Shown here piece by piece: positions 26,043 through 33,840 of a stretch of DNA of 64,000 bases. The stretch is from positions 62,001 to 126,000 of the forward strand of contig CAWBVA010000004.1 of assembly GCA_963792125.1 (NCBI GenBank). The letters are read 5' to 3'. The stretch comes from Methanocella_A sp963792125 (GTDB lineage: Archaea > Halobacteriota > Methanocellia > Methanocellales > Methanocellaceae). The translations under genes and the position numbers were made by a program. The notes under the pieces are model-generated. The model worked only from the letters and a program-made list of their open reading frames with translations. It was not told the DNA's origin and searched no databases. How positions within the stretch are numbered: the first letter of the stretch is position 1; every line of letters begins with the position of its first letter.

Positions 26043-26162
26043 TTATTTGTGTGTCGGCGCTGACTTTTGTTTAGTCGCGTAGCAGAAGTAGCTGGCAAAT
26101 TCGTCCATGTTGCGGATGACGACCAGCGCGTTATGATACGCTACGATTGAAATGGGTGTCAA
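26043..26162 (-). CDS. Possible 39-residue small protein upstream of aIF1A
   Basis: A TTG start at 26162 follows a strong AAGGAG ribosome site at the right spacing and opens a 39-residue frame with NALVVIRNMDEFASYF in the middle and a basic end. It stops 80 bases before the aIF1A start on the same strand. I recognise no family. The ribosome site and non-random composition argue for a real gene, but the size is too small to be sure. Confidence 0.35.
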   Translation of the reverse strand: MTPISIVAYHNALVVIRNMDEFASYFCYATKQKSAPTHK

Positions 26163-26183
26163 TTTTTACTCCTTAAATATCGT

Positions 26184-26207
26184 ATACGAAGAGCTTACTC
26201 TTCGTAT
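26184..26207 (-). terminator. Hairpin after microprotein copy 4
   Basis: A perfect 10-bp stem (ATACGAAGAG / CTCTTCGTAT) with a 4-base loop lies about 31 bases beyond the stop of the copy 4 gene and just before the 39-residue ORF. AT-rich sequence follows on both strands. It is probably a terminator or attenuator separating the microprotein from the aIF1A transcript. Confidence 0.6.
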
Positions 26208-26237
26208 CTTTTAACTAAAATGCGCGAACAGCCCGGA

Positions 26238-26405
26238 TTAATACCTGGGCTTCCTGTGCTTGGGGAAGCATTCCTGGCAATATACCGGCCTGCCCTCTGT
26301 CGGCTGGAAAGGTACTTCACATTCTTGCTTACAGTCGGAACAGGTTGTCTTATGCATTTCTCTGGGACCGGAGTTCCTTCGGTCGCTAAATCTGTCGTTA
26401 TACAT
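26238..26405 (-). CDS. CxxC-x17-CxxC microprotein, copy 4
   Basis: The 55-residue translation starts MYNDRFSDRRNSGPREMHK and keeps both Cys pairs at 22/25 and 43/46 with 17 residues between, the ECEVPFQPTEGRPVYC core, and KHRKPRY at the end. It differs from the tandem copies 10 kb away at about a third of the positions but has the same length and ends. Its location next to aIF1A hints at a link with translation, which is only an inference. Confidence 0.85.
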   Translation of the reverse strand: MYNDRFSDRRNSGPREMHKTTCSDCKQECEVPFQPTEGRPVYCQECFPKHRKPRY

Positions 26406-26645
26406 TATATTTCTCTTACAAAATAATAATTTAATTATTCTGCAAGATACTAAAGGCGAGACAAGTATATAAAGGTATGTTTTATTTCATAGATGTGAAA
26501 TATTTTAAACCGGTGCAGTGATAAGCGAAATATATCAAATTTAACCACTAAATACTAGTCGAGTTATCAATTTCTATTGTAGGACAACTTATTATACGGA
26601 TTGATTGCCGCCCTCTGTGATGCCGGTTAGTTATTTATACTTAGA
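26406..26645. other. AT-rich intergenic region
   Basis: About 240 bases of AT-rich sequence between the divergent copy 4 microprotein and the padR gene. It should contain both promoters. No ORF of note was found. Confidence 0.4.
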
Positions 26646-26670
26646 GTGATACAGTATAGTTTGTGATACA
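26646..26670 (+). promoter_or_regulatory. Candidate PadR operator repeats
   Basis: The octamer GTGATACA occurs twice, at 26646-26653 and 26663-26670, with a 17-base period. A related reverse-oriented TGTGTCATAC follows at about 26677. The cluster lies 40-65 bases before the padR start, where autoregulatory operators of this family commonly sit. Confidence 0.4.
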
Positions 26671-26712
26671 AGTCATTGTGTCATACATTATATGGAATGG
26701 CAAGTGATATCG

Positions 26713-27054
26713 ATGGACGAAATCCTTGAACGCTTTGAGACCGAAGTCAAGAGAGGGATGATGCAGGTGGCGATCATGTGCCTGCTGGAGCAGGAGCGAT
26801 ACGGCTACGACATCATCAAAAGCCTGAAGGACAACGGACTGGGCGTTGAAGAGGGCACGCTGTACCCGATACTCAGGCGCCTGGAGGACGAGCGTCTCCT
26901 GACCAGCCGGTGGGAGACCGCAGGCCCGCGGCCGCGGAAGTACTACGTGATCACGGCCTACGGGAAAGATGTGAGGGCAAAGCTGCTCGCATCGCTGAAA
27001 GCCTTCGGTGCGGCGATCGAGCGTATGGGACAGGCGACCGGGGGAGAGATTTAG
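26713..27054 (+). CDS. PadR-family transcriptional regulator
   Basis: The 113-residue protein is a PadR winged helix: KRGMMQVAIMCLLEQERYGYDIIKSL (helices 1-3), EEGTLYPILRRLEDERLLTSRW (recognition helix and wing), then PRKYYVITAYGK. I choose ATG 26713 (MDEILERFE) because GTGAT precedes it; an in-frame ATG at 26692 would add seven residues. The stop is immediately followed by the ATG of a HAAS-type membrane protein, a common PadR partner, so it probably represses its own operon. Confidence 0.85.
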   Translation: MDEILERFETEVKRGMMQVAIMCLLEQERYGYDIIKSLKDNGLGVEEGTLYPILRRLEDERLLTSRWETAGPRPRKYYVITAYGKDVRAKLLASLKAFGAAIERMGQATGGEI

Positions 27055-28011
27055 ATGTACGACAAACTGATTGACGATTATATTGGCGAAGTGACAAATA
27101 ATATGGGGGTCAGGCAGCGCGACGAGGTTGCCAGGGAACTGCGGACTCACATCCTGGACAGCGCGGACGCTATGGCCGCGGAACGTAAGACAACGGTAGA
27201 CGACGTGATTATACGCCAGGTCATCGCGAAAATGGGGCCCGCCGCGCAGGTGGCTGCCCTGTACCCTACGAAGAAGACGTTCCTGGAAATGAAGGAAATG
27301 AAAGGCATGTGGGACGCCATGAAGGCGCTGGCGGGACTGGCTGTCCTGGTGGCTCTCGTCGGTATTATCCTGATGATCGTGTCTCCGGAAACGATTACCT
27401 CGGCACCAGTAATGGTCATCTTCCAGGTCGTATTCGCACTGGGCATTGCGGCCTTTGTCATAGGGATTATCTTCCTCGTCATGTACCTGTACGAGACAGA
27501 GCTGAAGTCGACCTACGAAGCGCGGCTGAAACGGCTCGAAAAAAGCCTGAATGATGCCGAGTCTCCCATAAAGGTCGGCATGACGATCTTCGCGACGATC
27601 GCCTGGCTAATCATCATGAACGTCTTCTGGACCAGGCTGCCGTTCGTATCCAGCTTCCATGAGGATGCAGTGTTGATACCGGTGCTGTCGGCTGCTTTCG
27701 CAGGCTTCGTGCTCTGGTTCAACGTCCTTGGCATCCTGGGCATTGGCGTACAGCTGCTCTTCCTGGCGATGCGGGAGAAGTGGGTGCCGTCGCTCCTGGA
27801 GGCGATCATGGGCCTGTGCACGGCAGTGCTGTTCGCCGCGATCCTTATGGCGATGCCTTTCAACCCGGCACTGCCCGCCGAATTCTTCACCGTCGTAAAA
27901 ATCTTCCTGGCGATCGTCATCGCGCTGTGCCTGTTCGACGCCGGTAAAAAGCTCTGGCAGACCGCCCGGCTCTTTATCCACGAGCGGTACCAGCAAAATA
28001 GCGCCGCATGA
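27055..28011 (+). CDS. HAAS-domain multi-pass membrane protein
   Basis: The 318-residue protein begins with a HAAS-like helical domain (YDKLIDDYIGEVTNNMG...EVARELRTHILD...VIAKMGPAAQVAALY). About seven transmembrane helices follow, arranged as two blocks around a charged segment (TELKSTYEARLKRLEKS). HAAS domains occur on membrane proteins and transporters controlled by PadR regulators. The start directly abuts the padR stop, so translation is coupled. The function of the membrane part is unknown. Confidence 0.75.
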   Translation: MYDKLIDDYIGEVTNNMGVRQRDEVARELRTHILDSADAMAAERKTTVDDVIIRQVIAKMGPAAQVAALYPTKKTFLEMKEMKGMWDAMKALAGLAVLVALVGIILMIVSPETITSAPVMVIFQVVFALGIAAFVIGIIFLVMYLYETELKSTYEARLKRLEKSLNDAESPIKVGMTIFATIAWLIIMNVFWTRLPFVSSFHEDAVLIPVLSAAFAGFVLWFNVLGILGIGVQLLFLAMREKWVPSLLEAIMGLCTAVLFAAILMAMPFNPALPAEFFTVVKIFLAIVIALCLFDAGKKLWQTARLFIHERYQQNSAA

Positions 28012-28036
28012 GCACCATGCGGCCGCTTCTTTTTTA
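28003..28036 (+). terminator. Terminator of the padR-HAAS operon
   Basis: A perfect 8-bp stem (GCCGCATG / CATGCGGC, 5-base loop) that includes the stop codon is followed by CGCTTCTTTTTTATTG. The convergent flavodoxin gene ends at 28034, directly beside the T run. Confidence 0.7.
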
Positions 28037-28510
28037 TTGAGCGTCCTTGATGATGCCGGAAAACTGCTTTACGCTTTCCTGATAGGTTCCCTGCTTAATG
28101 CTTGCAGAGTTGACGGCAAGCGTCCCTATCGCATTTTTGCCGCACAGGTCTTCAAGGTCGTGGAAAGCGGACTCGGCGCCAAAGCCGCCAAAGGTAAGGA
28201 AAAATGCGACCTTCCCGAGCTTACCCTTGTTCTCGGTCAGATATGTCCTGACCGGCGTGGAGATGGTCAGCGCCCAGACCGGGGTGCCGATGATCACGAT
28301 ATCGTATTGGGACGGGTCTTTCTTCGCGGGCTCGATCTTCGTCAGCTCTCTCTTTGTCGCCTGCTTGCCAGAGGTCAGGTAGCCCCCGGGGCCGGACCTT
28401 TTCACCGTATCGATGATCTCGTCCGTATCACATTGAAGCTCTTTAGATAACTCTTCCGCTATCGTCCTCGTGTGGCCGGTCCTCGAATAAAATACCAGGA
28501 GTGCTTTCAT
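28034..28510 (-). CDS. Flavodoxin-family protein
   Basis: The 158-residue protein has the FMN phosphate-binding loop YSRTGHTRTIAEEL at the N-terminus. It also has the isoalloxazine-binding segments GTPVWALTISTPVR and FFLTFGGFG. Its length fits a short-chain flavodoxin or FMN-dependent NAD(P)H:quinone oxidoreductase-like protein. It probably transfers electrons or reduces quinone-like compounds. It is transcribed alone, divergently from the MoxR ATPase gene. Confidence 0.82.
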   Translation of the reverse strand: MKALLVFYSRTGHTRTIAEELSKELQCDTDEIIDTVKRSGPGGYLTSGKQATKRELTKIEPAKKDPSQYDIVIIGTPVWALTISTPVRTYLTENKGKLGKVAFFLTFGGFGAESAFHDLEDLCGKNAIGTLAVNSASIKQGTYQESVKQFSGIIKDAQ

Positions 28511-28661
28511 GCCAATACCCTACACCCTCTATTCCTCTGGATGTCTATATACCTATCCTGCAAATGCCCGTTCCGCAGATTGCATGAATTCTATTTAAAT
28601 ACGCACGTTCAGACTTTCTCACGTCCACAGCGGCATAAAAACGGCGATCATAGAGGTTATA

Positions 28662-30086
28662 ATGCAAGAAAAGATCGCTCGAATCAAGGCCGGGCTGGAA
28701 CGTACCTTCAAAGAGCGCTCAGACGAGATCATTTGTTCATTGCTGGCAGCGTGTGCCGGAGAGCATGTTTTGTTCCTCGGGCCGCCAGGTACGGCCAAAT
28801 CACAGCTGGCCCGCAGCGTATGCGAGGCCGTCGACGGCAGTTTCTTCTATTACCTCATGACGCGGTTCACCACGCCGGAGGAGGTCTTCGGGCCGCTGTC
28901 GCTGAAGGCGCTGCAGGAGGACGACTTCCGGCGTAAGACCGACGGCTACCTGCCGACAGCCCACGTCGCATTCCTGGACGAGATCTTCAAGTCCAGCAGC
29001 TCTATCCTCAATAGCTTTCTTACCATCCTGAACGAGCGGAAGTTCCATAATGGTCGCGAGGCGATCGACGTGCCACTGATAACCGCCTTCGGGGCTTCCA
29101 ACGAGCTGCCGGACGACGAGGACAACCTCGAAGCGCTTTACGACCGGTTTCTGTTACGCTGCGTTGTCTCGCCGATACAGGAAGAGGAGAATTTCAGGGA
29201 GATGCTCTTCGAGGACAACCGGCCGGCCCGGAGCAGCGTCCGGCTGGCAGTCGATCAGATCCTGGCCGTGCAGGATATCGCCCGGTCTGTCAGCATCGAC
29301 GATGACGTCCAGCGTATTATCCTCAGTACCCGGAAAGAGCTGGCGCAGAAGGACATCACGGTCTCCGACCGCCGGTGGAAGAAGATGGTGAACGTCCTCC
29401 GGGTGGCGACGGCTGCCGCAGGCCGTAACCACGTCGACCGCTCGATGGTGATACTGCTCAAGCACATGGCCTGGGACAGGCCGGAGCAACGTGAAAACGT
29501 ACGAAGTCTGCTGATTGACCTGATAATATCGGGCGGAGAGGGCCTGGAAAAGCTGGCCCGCGACGTAGCGGACCTGCACCGACTGTTACTGTGGGAGACG
29601 GACCGGCCGTTCCCTTACCCGATCAGGTGCTACGACTGCAATGAAACGTTCGGCTCGTCAAGGAAACTGGTCATCCACGAAAAGGACAACCCCGGACACA
29701 GGTTCTTTGACCCTCATCGTACCAGCCTGAGCCTGCGGTTCATGGGCTATGACAATCTGCTGTCCGTGCTGAAAGACGAGTACCGGTGGGACTTTGTCTA
29801 CAACCCTGCGGGGAAGAAGCGGGAATACCAGATGGAGTACCGTACGCTAAAGGAGCGCTATGAGACTGCCGAAGGGAACATGGAGAACCAGGTGGGACAG
29901 TTGAAGCGCCAGCTCGTCGGCAACGTCTGGGTAAGCGACCGGGACGTTGCCGATATCATGCACCGGTACGAGGCGCAGCTTCGCAAGGCAGGCCAGATAG
30001 GCGACCTCATGCGTTCTATCGAAATCATGCTGGATCGGGTGAGCGATTGGGAATCGGACACGGAGGGCACGGAGGGGATGGGGTGA
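28662..30086 (+). CDS. MoxR/RavA-type AAA+ ATPase with C2H2-like insert
   Basis: The 474-residue protein has Walker A GPPGTAKSQ at residues 40-48, Walker B AFLDEIFKS, the sensor region NERKFHNGR and ASNELPDDE, and an arginine-containing LYDRFLLR. This order is that of MoxR ATPases of the RavA branch. Unusually, residues 323-346 contain C-x2-C-x12-H-x6-H (CYDC...IHEKDNPGH), a C2H2-like zinc site, followed by a coiled-coil-like tail with ERYETAEGNMENQV. MoxR ATPases act as chaperones for assembling metal enzymes or complexes with VWA partners; such a partner is encoded next. The start has GAGGT upstream. Confidence 0.82.
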   Translation: MQEKIARIKAGLERTFKERSDEIICSLLAACAGEHVLFLGPPGTAKSQLARSVCEAVDGSFFYYLMTRFTTPEEVFGPLSLKALQEDDFRRKTDGYLPTAHVAFLDEIFKSSSSILNSFLTILNERKFHNGREAIDVPLITAFGASNELPDDEDNLEALYDRFLLRCVVSPIQEEENFREMLFEDNRPARSSVRLAVDQILAVQDIARSVSIDDDVQRIILSTRKELAQKDITVSDRRWKKMVNVLRVATAAAGRNHVDRSMVILLKHMAWDRPEQRENVRSLLIDLIISGGEGLEKLARDVADLHRLLLWETDRPFPYPIRCYDCNETFGSSRKLVIHEKDNPGHRFFDPHRTSLSLRFMGYDNLLSVLKDEYRWDFVYNPAGKKREYQMEYRTLKERYETAEGNMENQVGQLKRQLVGNVWVSDRDVADIMHRYEAQLRKAGQIGDLMRSIEIMLDRVSDWESDTEGTEGMG

Positions 30087-30090
30087 TATT

Positions 30091-30552
30091 GTGACAGGGT
30101 CGGGCATCGTGGCGGACATGCTGTCAAGCGATGAGATGCGCGAAGCCTTAGCCGAGCCCAGGCAGGTGCCGAGGGTCATCCGGGAGTACATGGCGGAGAT
30201 CATCCTGCGGGAACTCGCGCTCGGCGAGGACTATGTGTCGCGAGACCCGGCACAGGCTGCCCGTCGGCTCGGGCCGCTGTTCGACATTTTCCTGGCGGTA
30301 CGACATACGGAAGAATGGGCGGAGCTCCGGCATATTGCCTCTGTAAGCCCGGGCATCGCGCTTATTTGCGCCCGTAACACGCTTAGTGCACTGTTAGACG
30401 CTTTCGAGGACGCGGCCACGAAGGGCGGCATGGCCAACGTCCGGCAGGATATGGACGCTTTCATATGGCTCATCAGGGACACGCTGACGCTCTGGGGGCG
30501 GAGGCCGGGTGGTAGCAACATGCCTGCGCCTACTCTTGAAACGCCACGATAA
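30091..30552 (+). CDS. ViaA-like N-terminal protein or fragment
   Basis: This 153-residue helical protein starts with GTG 30091, four bases after the ATPase stop. I recognise no motif. Its length and position equal the N-terminal helical part of ViaA-type VWA proteins (about 480 residues in the E. coli protein), and the VWA gene follows in another frame with a 44-base overlap. It may therefore be a separately coded subunit or the front half of a ViaA gene broken by a frameshift near 30510. Confidence 0.6.
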   Translation: MTGSGIVADMLSSDEMREALAEPRQVPRVIREYMAEIILRELALGEDYVSRDPAQAARRLGPLFDIFLAVRHTEEWAELRHIASVSPGIALICARNTLSALLDAFEDAATKGGMANVRQDMDAFIWLIRDTLTLWGRRPGGSNMPAPTLETPR

Positions 30553-31528
30553 CGCCTGGCTTATGAACGATCTCGTGCAAAATACCTACGTGCCCCGTAT
30601 CAGGCCATTCCTCGACGAAATGGTCCGGAGTGCGGACGCAATGGAGTTCCTCGCCCTGCTGTATCCCGGCCGCATGTGGGACCGGGGGATGGCCAGGCTT
30701 CACCGGGAACATGTCGGTAACATCCGGCTGTACTCCGACATCGCTTCCCGTTCCGGCGTGCTGCGGCAGGTACTGGACATCATCGGGCGTACCTCCGAAA
30801 GTGAAGCTCCCGGGAAGCATGCGGTCACCATGCGGAGCCAGACTGAGCTGCATAGTGTCATCAATTCGAAGGACCTGCAGTACATCCTTCCCTCGGAGCT
30901 GGTCAAGCTGCAGGACCCGACCATGAAATACCTCTTCCTGGCCCGGTGGACGGAGGGAAAGCTCCTCACGTACCAGCTTTCAGACAGGACACGTTCGCGC
31001 AAAGGCCTGGTACACAGGAAAGGCCCGATCGTGGCTATGGTGGATACTTCCGGCTCCATGAGCGGTTCCCCCGGTATGCTGGCCAAGGCCATCGTGCTGG
31101 CTGCAGCAAAGCGAGCCCTGGGCACCGGAAGGGATATTCGAGTGGTGCTGTTCTCCTCCACGGGACAGACCGAGACCATCGATCTGTCCGGACGGCAGAA
31201 GAACGGAGACGAGTTCCTTGACTTCCTTCGGTATACCTTCGGCGGCGGCACTGACTTCGACACGGCACTCCGCTCAGGCCTCGACGCCCTGAAAGGAGAA
31301 CGATATGGCAGCGCTGACCTGCTGTTCATCACCGACGGGCTCTCGAAGATAACCGACGAGCGACTCCTCGGGGAATGGGACAGTTACAAAGTCGATCACG
31401 GGGCGCAGATATTCACCATCCTCGTAGGAAACGATAGTGCAGGCGGCCTGGAACGCATCTCCGACCGGACCTTCGTGCTGGAAGCAGGCCCCGGGCTCGC
31501 CGGGACAATGAAGCTAACCTCACTATGA
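30509..31528 (+). CDS. VWA-domain protein (ViaA/CoxE-like)
   Basis: The 339-residue protein carries a von Willebrand A domain with the MIDAS motif VDTSGSMSG, the conserved Thr region (FGGGTDFDTAL) and LLFITDGLSKI. It is the typical partner of MoxR/RavA ATPases. The GTG start at 30509 has a GGAGG site five bases upstream, supporting independent, coupled translation; ATG 30563 is an alternative. With the preceding frame it adds up to the usual ViaA length, so a frameshift in a single gene cannot be excluded. Confidence 0.8.
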   Translation: MVATCLRLLLKRHDNAWLMNDLVQNTYVPRIRPFLDEMVRSADAMEFLALLYPGRMWDRGMARLHREHVGNIRLYSDIASRSGVLRQVLDIIGRTSESEAPGKHAVTMRSQTELHSVINSKDLQYILPSELVKLQDPTMKYLFLARWTEGKLLTYQLSDRTRSRKGLVHRKGPIVAMVDTSGSMSGSPGMLAKAIVLAAAKRALGTGRDIRVVLFSSTGQTETIDLSGRQKNGDEFLDFLRYTFGGGTDFDTALRSGLDALKGERYGSADLLFITDGLSKITDERLLGEWDSYKVDHGAQIFTILVGNDSAGGLERISDRTFVLEAGPGLAGTMKLTSL

Positions 31529-31531
31529 CCT

Positions 31532-31600
31532 AAGACGCTAAGGTTCCAGGAAGAGTGGCGTCCTGGCTCCTCTTCCCGGCCTCCTGGCACCTTGACCGCG
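31532..31600. repeat. Hairpin repeat, CGCCAAG family (short, diverged copy)
   Basis: The sequence AAGACGCTAAGGTTCCAGGAAGAG pairs with a downstream complement reading CTCTTCC, CCTGG and ACCTTG. It follows the VWA gene stop directly and resembles the outer blocks of the longer copies (AAGACGC, AAGGT, AAGAG). It probably works as a terminator between the VWA gene and the MBL-fold gene. Confidence 0.55.
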
Positions 31601-31643
31601 GTCACGGCAATATTTTTCTATCATCAGCCCGTATCACGGAGCG

Positions 31644-32366
31644 ATGGCGGTAAGATCGTTCAAGATCGTCCGGCGGGGGAGCATCCCCTTCGACGCGTTC
31701 GAGCCGGTGGACTCCCGGGCGATGGCAATAAAGAACCTGGCAGGCATCGGTTGTGGCTCGACTGTGACGTACATCGAGTCCGACGCCCGCATACTTGTTG
31801 ACACGGGCTTCGAGTTCGACAGTGAGATGACCGACGAGAACGTCAAGCTGAATCGCAAGCTGTTAGTCCGTGACCTCAAGGCCATCGGCCTGAAGCCGTC
31901 CGACATCGACATTCTCTTCATCACTCACTGGCACATCGATCACTTCGGCAACTTCAAGCTGTTCAAGGACAGCACCATCATGACCTCGGAGGCCGCGGTC
32001 GATAAGGTAAAAGTCGAGGTCGCAGGCGTGAAGGACGGGGAGCGGATCGCCGACGGTGTCACGGCTGTCCATACGCCGGGGCACACGGCGGATCACGCTT
32101 CGATCGTCTTTCGCACGGACAGGCTGCGCAAGTCCATCCAGGCTGGGGCTGCTGGCCGCATCGTGGGCATAGGTGAAGTTACAGTTGCAGCGGCTGGCGA
32201 TGCGATTCTCACGCCTTCTTTCTATATGGGCGAGCAGATATGGACAAAGAACCGTGACTTTTCCGGTGGCGAAGCCGCGAATGCAAGCGTTAAAAAGCTC
32301 GTCGATGTGGCCGATTACATCATACCGGGCCATGGCGACATGTTCCGTAATGTGCGAAAACCGTGA
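31644..32366 (+). CDS. MBL-fold metallohydrolase
   Basis: The 240-residue protein has the metallo-beta-lactamase signature THWHIDHFGN (HxHxDH), then HTPGHTADHAS and a C-terminal PGHGD. These are the expected zinc ligands of the hydrolase/glyoxalase II-like superfamily. An Asp precedes the first motif in DIDILFITHWH. The substrate cannot be told. The ATG has CGGAG immediately upstream. It follows the RavA/VWA genes on the same strand but behind a hairpin, so it is probably a separate transcript. Confidence 0.8.
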   Translation: MAVRSFKIVRRGSIPFDAFEPVDSRAMAIKNLAGIGCGSTVTYIESDARILVDTGFEFDSEMTDENVKLNRKLLVRDLKAIGLKPSDIDILFITHWHIDHFGNFKLFKDSTIMTSEAAVDKVKVEVAGVKDGERIADGVTAVHTPGHTADHASIVFRTDRLRKSIQAGAAGRIVGIGEVTVAAAGDAILTPSFYMGEQIWTKNRDFSGGEAANASVKKLVDVADYIIPGHGDMFRNVRKP

Positions 32367-32640
32367 TGCCCGTGCACGAGGCTCGTCTTGTTTATATTGA
32401 CCGGGCATGTGAAGCTTGCCATTTCTAGCTATGCGCCCCCGGTCACGCCCGCCAAGGGCGCCAAGGGTTTTAATTATGCCTGGTACCTATCAAGGGACTA
32501 CCTGATGCGTCTCATGAAAAATCTGTTGATAGCTGTGACATTTCAGCCTGTGAGCCTTCGCGCGCGAACGCCTTTGATGGTCGGGCTGGCTGCGTCTACC
32601 AGCATTTTTTAAAAAATGTCTTAGCGGTTTTTGTTAGTGC
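32367..32640. other. Intergenic region with AT palindrome
   Basis: About 270 bases without a gene. It contains a CGCCAAGGGCGCCAAGGG remnant of the hairpin-repeat family near 32450, a CGCGCGCGAACG islet near 32562, and the AT palindrome ATTTTTTAAAAAAT at about 32604-32617. That palindrome lies 25 bases beyond the FtsZ-like gene stop on the minus strand, where it could end transcription. Confidence 0.45.
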
Positions 32641-33657
32641 TTAGCCGAATGCTTCTCTGAAAGTCTCTTTTTTCAGCCCGGTCAGGATGACCATGATGCG
32701 CACCCGGCAGTCCCTGGTATGTTCGAGTCGCGCACCGTAGAGCACGTTCACCGAGGAGTTGATCTGGCTGTAGAGGTGTTCCACGATCATTTTCACGCCC
32801 TCGATAGACATGTCCCGGCCGCTGGCCACGTGGATGAAGGCAGCCTTTGCGCCGTGGTAGTCGATGCCGAGCAGCGGGTACTTCAGCGTGTTATCCAGGA
32901 CGTTCAGGAGGTTGTCGTCACTCCGGTCCCGGCCGACCAGCATGGTGCTGAGCCCGCCGTCCCTGAACAGCCTGTCTAAATCCAGGATGTTGACATGCAC
33001 CAGAGGCCGCCGTGTCATGGCCTCGATGATCGTCTTCAGTTTCTCGGCGATCAGTTCGTCCATCATGCCCAGTGCCTCCGCCCGGGGCTCGCTGCGGTCA
33101 TAGCCCCGCAGCTTCTCGAAGTCGATCACAATGGTGGTGTTCGCCACGTCGAGGAGCCGCTCGATACCCGCTTTCGCCTTCTGCCGGGCCTCTGCTTCGT
33201 CAATGAATGGCAGAGTGACGATGGCGACCACGACGGCGCCCATGTCCCGCGCCTGCTGCACTATCACCGGCAGCGCACCCGTAGCCGTACCGCCGCCCAT
33301 GCCGCCGGCGATGAACATAAGCTTCGTGCCCTTGAATGCCTCCTCGAGCTTCCATCCCGACTTTTCGGCTGACAGCCGCCCCATATCTACGTCGCCGTGC
33401 GTGCCCGACTCTTTCGCGACACTCCTGCCGATGAGGAACCGCTCGTCGGCCCGGATGACACTGAGACGCTTCTCGTCAGTGTCGACGGCGATCATATGTG
33501 AGCCAAAAGCGCCGAGGCTGTAGAGGTAGTTGATGATATTACAGCCTGCGCCCCCGACGCCCACGACCCGTATTTGTTTGGGAAAATAGCGATATACGGC
33601 AATGTCGCCCTCGGTGACCTGCGTGATAGGATCGGGTACGAACATCTTCTCCTGCAT
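32641..33657 (-). CDS. Divergent FtsZ-family protein (tubulin-like GTPase)
   Basis: The 338-residue protein has a GTP-binding tubulin/FtsZ domain: VVGVGGAGCN at 31-40, the tubulin signature GGGTATG at 121-127 (usual FtsZ GGGTGTG), and TLPFIDEAEAR. The second domain ends in a short tail. The synergy (T7) loop, normally NxDFxD, reads NILDLD at 223-228; only the last Asp is clearly kept in register. There is no conserved C-terminal FtsZ peptide. It probably polymerises with altered GTPase activity and may position or regulate the main FtsZ. It is divergent from thiC. Confidence 0.8.
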   Translation of the reverse strand: MQEKMFVPDPITQVTEGDIAVYRYFPKQIRVVGVGGAGCNIINYLYSLGAFGSHMIAVDTDEKRLSVIRADERFLIGRSVAKESGTHGDVDMGRLSAEKSGWKLEEAFKGTKLMFIAGGMGGGTATGALPVIVQQARDMGAVVVAIVTLPFIDEAEARQKAKAGIERLLDVANTTIVIDFEKLRGYDRSEPRAEALGMMDELIAEKLKTIIEAMTRRPLVHVNILDLDRLFRDGGLSTMLVGRDRSDDNLLNVLDNTLKYPLLGIDYHGAKAAFIHVASGRDMSIEGVKMIVEHLYSQINSSVNVLYGARLEHTRDCRVRIMVILTGLKKETFREAFG

Positions 33658-33767
33658 GAAAAATACCGTCTGTAAAGGCTTAATTGGGCGATCACGGTTA
33701 AAAATCTTCCTGCAAATGCACCGGCCTGAAAATCCGGTATCAAGCAGGAAATGGCTAAATCAATTAT

Positions 33768-33799
33768 ACTTGTGTTAAAACAAGTAAACTTTATATAAC
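33768..33799 (+). promoter_or_regulatory. thiC promoter with candidate operator
   Basis: The TATA box CTTTATATAAC spans 33789-33799. A perfect inverted repeat ACTTGT-N6-ACAAGT (33768-33785) lies immediately upstream. Transcription should begin near 33820, giving a leader of about 20 bases with AGGG before the ATG. That leaves no room for a thiamine riboswitch. The repeat is placed where an archaeal repressor or activator would act. Confidence 0.6.
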
Positions 33800-33840
33800 A
33801 AATGAGTAATAATCGATTATACCAGAAGGGCTATTGAACC

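Noticed and set aside
33658..33840. Thiamine riboswitch before thiC
   Set aside because: The expected leader is only about 20 bases and I could not find the conserved THI-box segments.
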